Shown: one piece after another, positions 36,413 to 46,200 of the stretch
Position numbering within the stretch: the stretch's first letter is position 1
Layout of the letters: each line of letters starts with the position of its first letter
Origin: Zingiber officinale
Lineage: Eukaryota; Streptophyta; Magnoliopsida; Zingiberales; Zingiberaceae
Assembly (NCBI RefSeq): GCF_018446385.1
Contig: NC_055989.1
Coordinates: forward strand, 131,281,004-131,345,003
Direction: 5' to 3'
Length of the DNA stretch: 64,000 nt
The notes under the pieces: model-generated
Told to the model about the DNA's origin: nothing
The model's database searches: none
What the model saw: the letters and a program-made list of their open reading frames with translations, nothing else
Position numbers and translations under genes: made by a program

Positions 36413-37711
36413 TGTTGTGACTGAAGGATGTCCACATATCTCCACAATGACATGATATTATCCACTTTGGGCCTAGGCCCTCATGGCTTTGTTCTTAGGC
36501 TCTCCCCAAAAGCCCTAATGTCAATGGAGATATCCTACATCCTTTTAAACCCATTATCTTTACCAAATCTTTTCAATATATATGTGACTTTGATTGAACC
36601 CCAACAATCCTCCCCTCAAACGAAGGACCACAATTACTCTCATGGTCTGGGCCTCCCCGCGAGCATCCAATCACCTTGACCTGCTTTGAGCCTCCCTGTG
36701 AGCATCCGCATCCAGTCACTCTTGACCTACTCTGGGCCTCCCTACGAGCATCCCGTCACCCTGACCTACTCACCTCCCCGCAAGTATCCAATCACCCTGA
36801 CCTGCTCCAGACCTCCCCGTGAGTATCCGGACACCTTGACCTGTTTCGGGACTCCCCGTGAGCATCCAGTCACCCTGACCTACTCGCCCCCTATAAGTAT
36901 CCAGTCATTCTGACCTGCTCTGAGCCCCCGACAAACATCCGATCACCTTGACATGCTCTGGGCCTCTCCACGAGCATTCGGTCACTCATGACTAGCTCTG
37001 GGCCTACCCTCAACTTCGTTTAAGGTAGGGGTGTAAATGAATTAAATCGAGTCGAATATGCAAAAAACTTAAGGCTTGAATTCATCTCAAAATAGATATA
37101 TTCGAGTTCGAGTTCGATTCGAAGCTTGAAAATTTTAAAATGTTTGGTTCGAATTCGGTTTGAATTAGGGCTCGGGTTCGAGTTCAGCTCGAAATATTCG
37201 AACATGTTCATGAACTATTCGAATTATTGCTCGAAAATAAGTTCGAAAGGCTTGAAATTTATTTATTTAATATATATTTAACTTATATTAATAAATATTA
37301 AGGCTTGCGAGCAGCTCAAACAATATAATTTGGGCTCAAGTTCGGCTCGAAAAAAAGTTCGAACATGTTCGAGTTCGATTCGAATTTGATAAATTCGAAT
37401 GCGCATCGAATATTTTTCGAGCCGACTCAAAAAGCTCGTGAGCCGACTCGATTCGTTTGCAGCCCTAGTTCAAGGTCACCCCCACAAGGCATCTGGTTTG
37501 GACCATGGCTCTGATACCATTTATTGTGACTAAAGGATGTCCACATATCTCCACAATGACATGATATTATCCACTTTAGGTCTAGGCCCTCATGGCTTTG
37601 TTCTTGGGCTCTCCATAAAAGGTCTCATGCCAATGGAGATATCCTGCATCCTTTTAAACTCATGATTTTTACCAAATCTTTCTAATATGAGACTTTGATT
37701 GAACCCCAACA
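36413..37711 (-). mobile_element. TRIM, copy 2
   Basis: Same family as 23334-24416, inverted. The LTRs are 36413-36606 and 37522-37711, with a perfect duplication GGACC (36408-36412, 37712-37716). The primer site is ATGGTATCAGAGCC (minus strand, about 37508-37521) and the polypurine side reads GTTTGAGGGGAGGAT. Its interior is the minisatellite of copy 1, plus a hAT-type MITE at 37026-37467. The inner end of the right LTR reads TA instead of TG. Confidence 0.5.
37026..37467. mobile_element. Non-autonomous hAT element (MITE)
   Basis: 442 bp with terminal inverted repeats TAGGGGTGTAAATGA and, at the other end in reverse complement, TAGGGCTGCAAACGA, both followed by AATCGAGTCG-like sequence. The flanking 8-mers GTTTAAGG (37018-37025) and GTTCAAGG (37468-37475) are a hAT-length duplication with one change. 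The interior is rich in GAGTTCGA and GGCTCGAA words and has no transposase. Confidence 0.5.
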
Positions 37712-38574
37712 GGACCTTCCTTTTTCTCCTTGTTTGTTTCTTTGCTTGCACCTTATTAAATTTATTAGATTTAATAAATTTATTGAATTTTCTTACCATT
37801 AGGGCTACTTCGTCTTCATTGATTGATACTTCAGAGTCTGGATCTTCCTTCTTGGCTTTCAAGGCAAGATTGTTATTCGACTTTTCGATTTCTTTAGGAT
37901 CTACACATCGAGTTTCATAAAGTTCAAAAGTAGAAAACAAATTCTCTAGTGTACTTACCTCGAAGTCCTTAGAGATGTAGTATGCATCTACTAAGGATGA
38001 CCATCCTGGAGTTCTCGGGAAGGCGCTGAGCGTGTACTGGATTGAATCTCGGTTCATTACCAATTCTCTAAGATTGTTGAGCTGAGTGATGAGTTCTTTG
38101 ATCAGTGCTTAGAGTTGCGCTACCTTTTCTCCATGGTTCATCCGCAGGTTTGTTAGCTGGGCTCGGAGGATGTCTCACCTTACTAACTTTGCTTCCAAAA
38201 TACCTTCGTAGAGTTCTAGGAATTTCTCCTAGATCTCTTTGGCAGATTCGTAGTTGCCGATTTGATTGACCTCCTGGGGCGGAAGGACGCTCAGTAGATG
38301 GAACTCTGCTTTACCATTCGCCACGAAGTCAACTTATTCTTTCTTCTTCCATAAACACTTCCTTTCCAGCTCCATGTTGGTTGTTGGGGGCTACAAAACT
38401 ATATTTCATAATTAATAGGATCTCAAAGTCCATTTAAAAAAAATACTTCCATTCGGCGTTTCCATTGTGCGAAGTCTCTCTCGAACTTTGGTGGATGAAT
38501 GCTTACACTGGCCATTGTCTCGTTGCTTCAGTGGTGACTAGTCCTTTCTAAAATGACCTTGCTCTTATACCACT

Positions 38575-39559
38575 TGTTGGTCCAGGTGGACCGACAAGAC
38601 GGGGGGTGAATTACCTATTAAAAAAAATGAATCTTTCCCGACTTTCAACTCAAATTAGTGGCAATAGTATAATTATAACAAGTAAATTAAACAACTACAA
38701 AATGAAAGAAGAGGCAAAGAAATTTACTTGGTTACAACCTAGGTGGTTGTTAATCCAAGACAAATGAAAAGCACTAAAAGTCTCCTTCGATGAAGGCGGA
38801 GAAGCCTCTTACACTCATTGAATGCTCAGGAAGTTGCTAGGAAATGAATACAAGAGTTGATGTATATTTCCTAGCTCTAGGGGTCTTTTTATAGCCCTTG
38901 GAAAATTTTATCCCAGGCTAGAAGGTACCTCCAACAAGCTAGAAGGCACCTCGAGCGAGACAAGTGAGGATAAAATTTTATCCTCGCCAATGGCCAATTT
39001 TTGCCCATCCTAAGGCGCCTTCAAGTGATTGAAGGTGCCTTCCATGAAAGCTCGAAGGCGCCTTCAATAGATTAAAGACGCCTTCCACCAGAAAGGCGTG
39101 AGAGCACCCTCAATAGATTGAAGGCGCCTTCTACCAGAAAGGAACGAGGGCGCCTTCAATACCATTGAAGGCGCCTTCGACATTTGCTTCCGAGCTCCAT
39201 GCTTCTACTTTGACTCTTTTGCTGCTCTTCTCGCTTGGGTGATTTCGACCAACCGGAATAGGGCTCACCCGTACCCATTTTTCGACCTTCTCCTCGAGCA
39301 TCCTTCCTCCCCGGCTGCTAGTCCCTTGGACCGCCATGTGCATCCTACTCATCCATTGGTGTACTCTTCTGCAGCATCTCGTTCTTTGGATGTACTGAGC
39401 CCATCAACTCTCTTCCCATGCCATCCTTCTCACTAGCTGCGTCTTCCGCTCGACTTTTTGTGTTCCTAGCCTCCTACACACTTAGACACAAGGATCAAAA
39501 TATAACAAGACCTAACTAAACTTGGTTGACTACATCAAAACTACCCCGGGGTATTACCA
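38575..39559 (-). repeat. 5' LTR of the GGCGCC element
   Basis: 985 bp. The minus-strand TATA box GCTATAAAAAG lies at about 38885-38894. Immediately upstream, at about 38930-39180, are at least six GGCGCC-centred palindromes. One pair has 12-bp arms GGCGCCTTCAAT and ATTGAAGGCGCC around a 3-base loop near 39150-39177. GGGGGGTGAATTACC at about 38599 marks the LTR 3' end. Confidence 0.5.
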
Positions 39560-39974
39560 AGAGGCATCTCGGATAGGTTTAGAGGTGCCCTCAACACTTT
39601 TTAAAAGGCTTGTTCAACTAGCAGATTGGACACACTCAAAAACAAGCAATTACGATCCTTTTGCTGCTCCGATCACGTGCAAATTGCTCTTCTGCAACGC
39701 TACTCGTCCACTACATCTTACCATTACTGGCAGATCGACACCAACACATGACCGCAATCGACTCTCCATCTTTCGTGTTGGAAACACATTTAATATTATT
39801 TATTTTATAAACTTGCTAAATAAAAGTGAAAGGTTGTTATCCTTTTCTTCTTTTTTGTATTCGATTACTCTACCGAGAGTTTACCGATAGAGAATTTAGT
39901 GGATTACCATCAATAGGTCCAAGGGACCTGAGTGTTGGAGTAGTAGTCGTCGAAGACTCAGTACTAAATAAATC

Positions 39975-40877
39975 TATTGGGGACCATAGTAGCCGGCTAT
40001 CAGAAGGTTGAATAACCCTGCACAATATAAAAACAAATACCCTTCTCGGACTTTTAAAAGAACACTTAAGTAAATTAAATAAAGAAAAAAACTAAAAAGA
40101 CGAGGCTCACGGATTTGACTTGGTTATAACCAGGGAGGTTGTTAATCCAAGGAATGGATCGCACTAAGTATCTCCTTCAGGTAGAGAAGCCTCTTACAGC
40201 AGTGAAAGCGCAGAAATGAGAAGCTTAAACTAAAAGAAGAGCTCACAAGTGTTGTAATGCTAATTGCTTGTTTATTGAAAAGCTTCTGGACCAAGGATGT
40301 ATTTATAGTCTTGGTCGGGGTGCCTGGAAGGGTTCTAGGTGCCTGGAGGGGGATAAAATTTTATCCCCTTCGTAACGGATCACGGTCAAACGCGATCCGG
40401 TCAAAGTCACATTTCGGGCGTCCGGAAGGGTTCCAGGCGCTCGGAATGGATCCGGGCTCCCGGACCTCAAAGTCAACCCTATTAACTTTTTTGGATTGGG
40501 CCTTCTGCTCCGGTTCAGTTCGCCTCGGTCCGGATCTTCTGCTCCGGTTCCACTCGCTTGGGTGATTTCGACCAACTGAAATAAGACTCACCAGAACCCA
40601 ATATTGGCATTCTCGAGCAACCTTCCGCTCCGACTTCTCGTCCCTCGAAAACGCCGCGCGCTTTCTTCTCGTCTGCCCGTGTACTCTTCCGCAACACCTC
40701 GTCTCTCAGACGCACTGAGCACATCGGCTCTCTCCTGTACCGTTCTTCTCGCTAGCTGCGTCTTTTGCTCGACTTCTTGTGTTCCTAAGCTCCTGCACAC
40801 TTAGACATAAGGTTAAAATATCACAGGACCTAATCTAATTTGATTGATCACATCAAAGCAACCTTGGGGTTCCAATA
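39975..40877 (-). mobile_element. Solo LTR with AAATC target duplication
   Basis: 903 bp bounded by perfect duplications AAATC (39970-39974, 40878-40882). The termini read TATTGG and CCAATA, both one transition away from TG...CA. A minus-strand TATA box (GACTATAAAT) lies at 40301-40309, with repeated GGGTTCTAGGTGCC and GGCGTCCGGAAGGGTTCCAG words upstream. The open frames are chance. Confidence 0.5.
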
Positions 40878-41009
40878 AAATCGGCATGTCATGTTTTTTT
40901 TCCTCCTTATTTGTCTTTTCCAATGCGTACTTGATTTCAAAATTGTAAAGAAAAGTTGTTAAATCACGTGATTCACCCCCTGTCACGTGCATTGGTTCTA
41001 CAATTAGTG

Positions 41010-41214
41010 TAGGACCGATGTACGTGAGAAGGGGGTGAATCATGTGATTTAAAAACTTTTTTTTTTGGCTTGTAAAACAAAGTGTGTAGCGGAAAAGATA
41101 AATGACATGCGAAAGGGAACACAAACATAAGTGGTTACTTGGTTCGGAGCCTTCGTCGACTCCGACTCTAAGACCCATAATCCCTCAAACTATATCGACT
41201 AGCAATCCAATTTG
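41010..41214 (-). mobile_element. LTR fragment, head-to-head with the preceding LTR
   Basis: Starts TGTAGGACCGATGTACGTGA then GAAGGGGGTGAATC. It is an inverted relative of the LTR end at 40953-41002. It also has the GGTTCGGAGCC block seen at 26300. It is truncated on the right where the gag-only element's interior begins. The exact right edge is uncertain. Confidence 0.5.
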
Positions 41215-41426
41215 GTTCGGAGTTCTTTTGATTTTCCCTATTTGTGTCACCTAGAATATTATCCAATTTCTCAAAATGTGACACATTTTACTCTTCCCAA
41301 GAGTAAACATATACCCCTTATCATTTTCAAAGGTTAATAATGACCTTGAAAATGCTCTCCGAGTGTCAACTTCATCAAAGTTGGGTTAACTACCATTCTA
41401 ATCGGAGTTGACACTCTCTAACCCAT

Positions 41427-43169
41427 TTATGGGGTAGAGAAAATGCTCCTAGGAACCCAAAACCTATTGGTGCTCCTTGGATGCTCTAGGTATTCACTAG
41501 GGATAACTTCCCTAGATACCTTCCTAGTGACCTTGTTAGGCTTCTTAGAAGCCTTGATCACCTTTTCTAGGTCAACCCTAGGAATAACCTTTCTTGTGAC
41601 CTTCTTTGTGACTTTCTTAGACTTCTTAGAAGTCTTAGTCACATTTGTTGCAAAAATACTCTTAGGGATAACCTCCCTAGTATTTTTGACTTGACTCTTA
41701 GACCTAGACTCGGTTCCATACCTGTATGGAACCCTATGGTAAGAAATTACATCCTTCTTAGCCTTGGATTTGTATCCCAAACCTCTTTGGCCATTGGATG
41801 ACCTTTGTGCTCCTAAACCTAGGTTTTGCTCATTTTGCCCTTTTAGGATATTTTTCATCCTTTTTAGGGTCTTTTCTAACTTATCAAGTCTTGACATCAA
41901 GACTTGATTTTCCATCCTTAAGTCCTTAGCTTTAGGTTTTTCAATGAATTCATGAGCATTTTTATTTTTAGACCTATAACTAAAATTCTTAGTTTCCTTG
42001 TTTAGATTTTTATCTACCTTTCTAAACCTAGGTGTGGTAGTTTTAGCGTGTAGAGCCACATGTTTTTCTTTAATACTATCATGCTCCCTATTTTTATGGT
42101 AAATAGCATTAAAATGATATAAATTAGAACTAGCATGCTTTTTACCATTATTTAAAGGGCTAGGCTCAATGAACGATACCTTTCGTTTTACCTTGGAGGC
42201 TCCCCCTTGACTCATGCTTCCTCCTTGAGCCTTGACCGCTTTCTTTCCCTTGGGACATTGGCTCCTATAATGTCCCTTTTGGTTGCACAAGAAGCACACA
42301 ATGTGCTCCTTGTTCCTCTTTGTTGTGGGGGCAGTCTCCTTGAGCTTCTCCTTGCCCTTTAATGCCACTTGGCCCTTCTTCTTGGCCAAATTGGGGCACT
42401 TGCTCTTGTAGTGCCCATGTTCCCTACACTCAAAACACATAATATGATTTTTATTTTTAATTGAAATATTTATACCTTCACATGTAGGGATGACACTTGC
42501 TCTTCCATTTGATGTCTCTTGATTTTTGGAGGATGTATCATCTTCTTCTCTACTTGACTCGGATGTAGAAGCTTCTCCTTCTTCTTTATCCGATGTCACC
42601 AAGGGTTGCTCCCCCTCAATCCTAGAGGTGGAGGCTTCTTTATCTTCATCTTGTATGTGAAACAAAGAGTATGCTCCCTCTTTACCCTTTTCATTGAGTT
42701 CCTTTGAAGATGAAGCTTCTTGGACTTCTTCTTCGGAAGTTGAGCATCTCTCAACCTCGGAGTCCTTTTCCTCTTGATCTTGATCCAATGAGTCACCCTC
42801 TTTGGATTTTTCTTGGTTTGGTACAGTGGAGGGGATCTCATGAATCTTTGCCAATTTGCTCCATAGCTCTTTGACATCTTCAAAATCTCCAATTTGCTCC
42901 AAGATGTTGCTTGGCAATAAATTGACCAAAAGCTTAGTCACTTTGTCATTGGCCTCACGTCTTTGGATTTGTTCTTGGCTCCACTTGCTCCTCTTGAGAA
43001 CTTTGCCCTTGGAATTTGTTGGAGCTTCAAATCCTTCCATTAGAGCAAACCATTGCTCTATCTCCACCATCAAGAAATTCTCTATCCTTGATCTCCAAAG
43101 ATCGAAGCTTATCATTGTGAATGGTGGAGGCACCCTCGTGTCGAATCCGAGTCCATCTCGGAATTCCAT
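41427..43169 (-). CDS. Intact gag of a gag-only Copia-type element (580 aa)
   Basis: One uninterrupted 580-residue frame. The N-terminus is UBN2/DUF4219-like (TRVPPPFTMISFDLWRSRIE, ELWSKLAKIHEI near 101). An acidic Ser/Glu linker covers about 115-225. Two complete CCHC knuckles are C245-C258 (CFECREHGHYKSKC) and C292-C305 (CFLCNQKGHYRSQC). A coiled coil spans about 417-442 (LRMENQVLMSRLDKLEKTLK). The C-terminal 130 residues are strongly basic with repeated VTRKV/KKVTKKV and REVIP motifs and end RFWVPRSIFSTP. No protease motif or pol follows. Same architecture as the broken gag at 11635-13287. The long basic tail is not usual for Copia gag and may bind nucleic acid. The ATG at 43169 is 109 bases from the primer site. 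Mobile-element protein, not a host gene. Confidence 0.5.
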   Translation of the reverse strand: MEFRDGLGFDTRVPPPFTMISFDLWRSRIENFLMVEIEQWFALMEGFEAPTNSKGKVLKRSKWSQEQIQRREANDKVTKLLVNLLPSNILEQIGDFEDVKELWSKLAKIHEIPSTVPNQEKSKEGDSLDQDQEEKDSEVERCSTSEEEVQEASSSKELNEKGKEGAYSLFHIQDEDKEASTSRIEGEQPLVTSDKEEGEASTSESSREEDDTSSKNQETSNGRASVIPTCEGINISIKNKNHIMCFECREHGHYKSKCPNLAKKKGQVALKGKEKLKETAPTTKRNKEHIVCFLCNQKGHYRSQCPKGKKAVKAQGGSMSQGGASKVKRKVSFIEPSPLNNGKKHASSNLYHFNAIYHKNREHDSIKEKHVALHAKTTTPRFRKVDKNLNKETKNFSYRSKNKNAHEFIEKPKAKDLRMENQVLMSRLDKLEKTLKRMKNILKGQNEQNLGLGAQRSSNGQRGLGYKSKAKKDVISYHRVPYRYGTESRSKSQVKNTREVIPKSIFATNVTKTSKKSKKVTKKVTRKVIPRVDLEKVIKASKKPNKVTRKVSREVIPSEYLEHPRSTNRFWVPRSIFSTP

Positions 43170-43277
43170 CTTAAAGTTGAGCTTCTTGAATTTTTTGATT
43201 TTGATGAATTTGCTTCAACTTCTTCACCCTCTAGCTTTTTGCCCCTTCCGGCGATGATTCCGGTGAAGAGCGGCCTC

Positions 43278-43289
43278 GCTCTGATACCA
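43278..43289 (-). other. Primer binding site, initiator tRNA-Met
   Basis: The minus strand reads TGGTATCAGAGC next to the LTR start at 43292, setting the direction and the 5' end of the gag-only element. Confidence 0.5.
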
Positions 43290-43291
43290 CT

Positions 43292-46200
43292 TGTTGGGAC
43301 CAATTATGTAGCTAGAGGGGGGTGAATAGCTCGGTGCGATCTCGTGCTCGTCATTGCTTATTTCTTCAAAGATATGCAGCGGAAAATACAAAGAAACAAC
43401 ACTCAACGCTAACACAAAGGATTTACTTGGCATCCACCTCAAGATGAGGTGACTAATCCAAGGATCCACACACACGAGCACTCTCCACTATGAAAACACT
43501 CCTTTACGGTAACTACCGAAGGCGGAGAAGCCTTTACAAACTCACACAACAAACAAGAAGAGAAGAAGAAGCAAATACAAGTAAAGCTTACAAGATTGTG
43601 TACAATAAACCCTAGCTAGCTTCTTCCTCTTTCTTGGGATGCCTCTTGACCTTGGAAACGCTGCTCCAAGAAGCTTCAAGAACTGGTGGTGAGCTCTGGA
43701 GAAGAACCCTCGAAGATCGCTGTGTAGATCGGGAGTGAACAGTGCGAGCGATAGCGAAGGAATCACACGCCAACGACTTTATCCAGCGCTAACGGTCGGA
43801 TCCTGATCGATTGGATTTCTCCCAATCGATCGGGGAGGCTTTGGATCGATCAGTCGATCGATCCAGAGCGCCTCTGTTCTCTCTGGAATTGCCTGGATCG
43901 ATCGGCCGATCGATCCAGGGCTTATCGCGTGAACACACACCTCCCAATCGATCCACTGATCGATTGGGAGGCTTTCTGTTCGCGCGACACTTCTCCCTAA
44001 TAGATCCGCTGATCGATTGGGAGGAGGCTTGTCGCGGGGACTCTCCCAATCGATCGACCGATCGATTGGGCATGAGCCAATCGATCGTCTGATCAATCCA
44101 GCTCTTGTTTTTGCCCAAAAATAAGTCCAAAGTCCCCCTCAACCAACATCCGGTCAACCAAGACCTGTTGTTCCATCATGCCTAGCATCCGGTCACCCTT
44201 GACCTGCCAGGACTCCCTCACCAAGTGTCCGGTCAATCCCTTTGACCCACTTGGACTTTTTCTCCTCGTGCCAAGTGTCCGGTCATCCTTGACCCACTTG
44301 GACTTATTGTTATAGTGTATACTAAAAGCCTAGCTTTTGGTATAAACATTTATCTAGAAATAAGAATCACATTGGTCAAATGTCTACATTTATGATAAAT
44401 GTAGTTGTTTAATTAATTTATATTGTAGATAACATGGTGTGTGGTGTCACACACAGAGGATCATGTTATCAGTACCTTATAAATTATAAACAGTAACTCA
44501 CGACCATAATGGAAAGGAACAAACCATTGGAAGGTCGTAGTGTAATTAGGTATTAGTTTATCTTAACTATATAATTACACTAGTACACTTAGAGTGTATT
44601 GAGTAGGACCATTTGAGGTCGTTTCTTTTATACTGGCTTTATAAAGAAACAAAGACCTCGGTTATTATGGAAGTGTGTACTCTTAATCCTAATATAATAA
44701 CAAGCACATATATTTGATATTTATTTCTTTAATTTATCAATGGGTGAGATTTAGTTCGATAAATTAATAAGCCCGATAAGTTGGGAAATGATATCACTTA
44801 TAGTGTGTGTTGTTGATTATAGAAGGAAACTGTGTCCTAGAGATACTAGGTTGATAATGTCCTCAAGAGGAGCTCATAAGGATTGTCATGTTAAACCCTG
44901 CAGGTGAACTTAGTCCGACATGATAATAAGGTTGAGTGGTACTACTCTTGGACTTAGATATTAATTAAATGAGTTGTCAGTAACTCACTTAATTAGTGGA
45001 CATTCGATATCTTAAACACAGGGAGACTAACACGCTCATAATAAGAAGGAGCCCAAAAATGTAATTTGGGATTGGTGCGGTAGTTCAATAATAGTTCTCT
45101 AGTGGAATGAATTATTATTGATAAAATTAAGTTGTGTGTTCGGGGCGAACACGGGATGCTTAATTTTATCGGGAGACCAAAACCAATTCCTCCTCTCGGT
45201 CCCTATCGTAGCCTCTTATTTATAGAGTACTATACCCACCTATACCCACCTTCATACCCATGAAGTAGGGGTCGACCAAGCTAGCTTGAGGATCAAGCTA
45301 GGGCCGGCCAAACCATTGGTTCATGGGTGGCCGGCCCTAGCTTGAACCCAAGCTTAGGTGGCCGGCCCTATTTAATTTAAAAAGAATTTTAATTTTAAAA
45401 TTTTCTTATGTGAAAGATATAATGTATTGAAGAGATTAAAAAATAAAATATCTCTTTTATAAGTCTCTACAAAAGATTAAAGAAAGAGATTAAATCTCTT
45501 TCCTTATTTGTAGATTAGAAAGGATATTTTGTTTCTCTTCTTTATAAATTATTCACATGTTGAAAAATTAAAATTATAGAAATTTCTTTTTATAAACCAA
45601 TTATAAAAGGGATAAAAATTATTGGAGAAATTTTTTATAAAATTTCTGGAGACAAATTAGGAAGTTTTAATTAATTAAAACTCTCCTTGTTTTGTTTTTT
45701 TTTAAGTGGTCAGCCATTGTTTTTAAAAGAAGAAAATTGTTTTAATTAAAATAATTTTTCTTTACATGGCAAAAGAATTAAGGAAATTTTGTAATTAAAT
45801 TTCCTAATTTGCCTAGACCAAGGAATATAAAAGAAGAGGTGAGGGTGCCTTCTTGGTAACAACCTCTATTATTTTTCCTCCCTCTTTTCCTTGGTGTGGT
45901 GGTCGGCCCTTCCCTTTCTCTCTTCTCCTCTTGTTGGCCGAAACCTATCTTCTTGGTGGAGCTTTTGTTTGTGGCCGGATCAAGGAAGGAGAAGAAGGAG
46001 AGAAAGCAAGTCTCGTCTCTAGCATCCCTTGGAGCATTAGTGGTGGCCGAAATTCTTCATCCTTGAAGAAAATTATTGTGGCCGACCATCCTCTTCCTTT
46101 CTTCCTCTTTTGTGGTGGCCGAAACCTATCTCTTGCTTGGAGTTCTTGTGGTGGCCGGATACTACTTGGAGAAGAAGAAGAAGAAGGAGAGAAAGCTTGT

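Larger units (their letters stand above)
35989..38500 (-). pseudogene. Gag pseudogene interrupted by a TRIM
   Basis: The minus strand encodes a UBN2-type Copia gag with several stops: EFHLLSVLPPQEVNQIGNYE, ELITQLNNLRELVMNRDSIQ, TLENLFSTFELYETR. It runs into RRKRKV at about 37717. The TRIM (36413-37711) sits there. The frame resumes at 36412 as RCYNYQGEGHIKDDCP, a zinc knuckle whose second Cys is Tyr, followed by an acidic Ser-rich part and a coiled coil (36198-35989). It is dead through stops and insertion. Resolving the join restores a continuous reading across the GGACC duplication, which confirms the insertion. Confidence 0.5.
34349..39559 (-). mobile_element. Gag-only LTR retrotransposon with GGCGCC palindromes
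   Basis: Minus-strand element with LTRs 34349-35222 and 38575-39559 and flanking 5-mers GGAGG and AGAGG (one mismatch). The primer site at 38561-38572 reads TGGTATAAGAGC, one base from the initiator tRNA-Met match. A polypurine tract (AAAAAGAGGGAGAT) abuts the left LTR. The interior has only a decayed gag interrupted by a TRIM. The LTRs have drifted and differ by about 110 bp, mostly in the palindrome region, so this is older than the element at 9492-14407. Confidence 0.5.
33016..41002 (+). mobile_element. LTR carrying two nested insertions
   Basis: Blocks 33016-34348, 39560-39974 and 40883-41002 form one plus-strand LTR of about 1.87 kb. It starts TGTTGTTGTAATC and ends TTCACCCCCTGTCACGTGC then ATTGGTTCTACA. 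The end motif is the reverse complement of the GGGGGTGAAT motif of the other LTRs. It has a GAGTGAAGCTAGG minisatellite at about 33230-33600 and GAGGTGCC/GGCGCC repeats at 34085-34280. Inserted into it are a gag-only element (34349-39559) and a solo LTR (39975-40877). The left boundary is less sure than the right. Confidence 0.5.

Noticed and set aside
36640..37010. Regular repeats with spacers in TRIM copy 2
   Set aside because: A minisatellite with the same unit as TRIM copy 1, not an array with unique spacers.
42856..43257. 133-residue plus frame
   Set aside because: Antisense to the gag N-terminus, whose minus-strand frame is clearly coding.
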